Shown here: positions 5,813 to 5,829 of the stretch, piece by piece | Position numbering within the stretch: the first letter of the stretch is position 1 | Layout: the number at the start of each line of letters is the position of its first letter | The notes under the pieces: model-generated | What the model was told of the DNA's origin: nothing | Database searches by the model: none | What the model saw: the letters and a program-made list of their open reading frames with translations, nothing else | NCBI GenBank assembly: GCA_000715635.1 | Contig: KL569165.1 | Span: forward strand, 800 to 6,628 | Source of the DNA: Streptomyces violaceus | Lineage (GTDB): Bacteria > Actinomycetota > Actinomycetes > Streptomycetales > Streptomycetaceae | DNA: 5,829 bases | Direction: 5' to 3' | Position numbers and translations under genes: made by a program

Positions 5813-5829
5813 CTGTCTCTTATACACAT
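5813..5829 (+). other. Sequencing adapter remnant (Tn5 mosaic end / Nextera)
   Basis: CTGTCTCTTATACACAT equals the first 17 bases of the 19-bp Tn5 mosaic-end sequence used in transposase-based library kits. It is at the extreme end of the window, is AT-rich in a very GC-rich context, and breaks an otherwise well-conserved OYE domain. It is untrimmed adapter, not a transposon insertion. One base at the junction (C5813) could be genomic by coincidence. Confidence 0.95.

Noticed and set aside
5813..5829. Tn5-like transposon end as a real mobile element
   Set aside because: It is the exact engineered mosaic-end adapter at a contig terminus, with no transposase or second end nearby.
1..5829. CRISPR array, tRNA/rRNA, toxin-antitoxin, prophage or a new defence system
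   Set aside because: There are no regularly spaced repeats, no RNA-gene cloverleaf and no matching protein motifs. The genes are recognisable metabolic and regulatory types.

Overview
The window is very GC-rich, with strong G/C preference at third codon positions and actinobacterial gene types. It also contains a short repeat that I recall as common between Streptomyces genes. I read it as a Streptomyces (or very close relative) chromosomal contig. The last 17 bases (5813-5829) are not genomic: they match the Tn5 mosaic-end/Nextera adapter, so native sequence stops at about 5812.

Layout: (1) 1-381, plus strand, is the C-terminal end of a protein that begins outside the window. (2) 475-1698 is arginine deiminase and 1760-2767 is ornithine carbamoyltransferase, both plus strand and probably one arginine-degradation/ornithine unit; no carbamate kinase or arginine/ornithine antiporter gene is in view. 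(3) 2775-3242, minus strand, is a small RsbW-like ATP-binding regulatory protein, convergent with argF and only 7 bp from its stop. (4) 3243-3549 is a roughly 300-bp divergent intergenic region holding several inverted repeats and a good candidate promoter with an operator-like dyad. (5) 3550-4377 is a crotonase-superfamily protein lacking both usual hydratase glutamates. (6) 4374-5812, plus strand, overlaps it by GTGA and encodes the start of a large two-domain enzyme: an FAD-dependent aromatic-CoA hydroxylase fused to an Old Yellow Enzyme-type reductase (salicylyl-CoA 5-hydroxylase / 2-aminobenzoyl-CoA monooxygenase-reductase type), cut by the contig end.

How the genes work together: ArcA converts arginine to citrulline and ammonia. 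The carbamoyltransferase links citrulline to ornithine plus carbamoyl phosphate, in either direction. The last two genes look translationally coupled and probably handle an aromatic acyl-CoA such as salicylyl-CoA or anthraniloyl-CoA, with the crotonase possibly acting on the hydroxylated or dearomatised CoA product. I see no defence system, CRISPR array, prophage, insertion sequence or RNA gene. The items most worth checking are the crotonase active site, the promoter/operator dyad, the interspersed repeat forming the hydroxylase N-terminus, and the adapter at the end.
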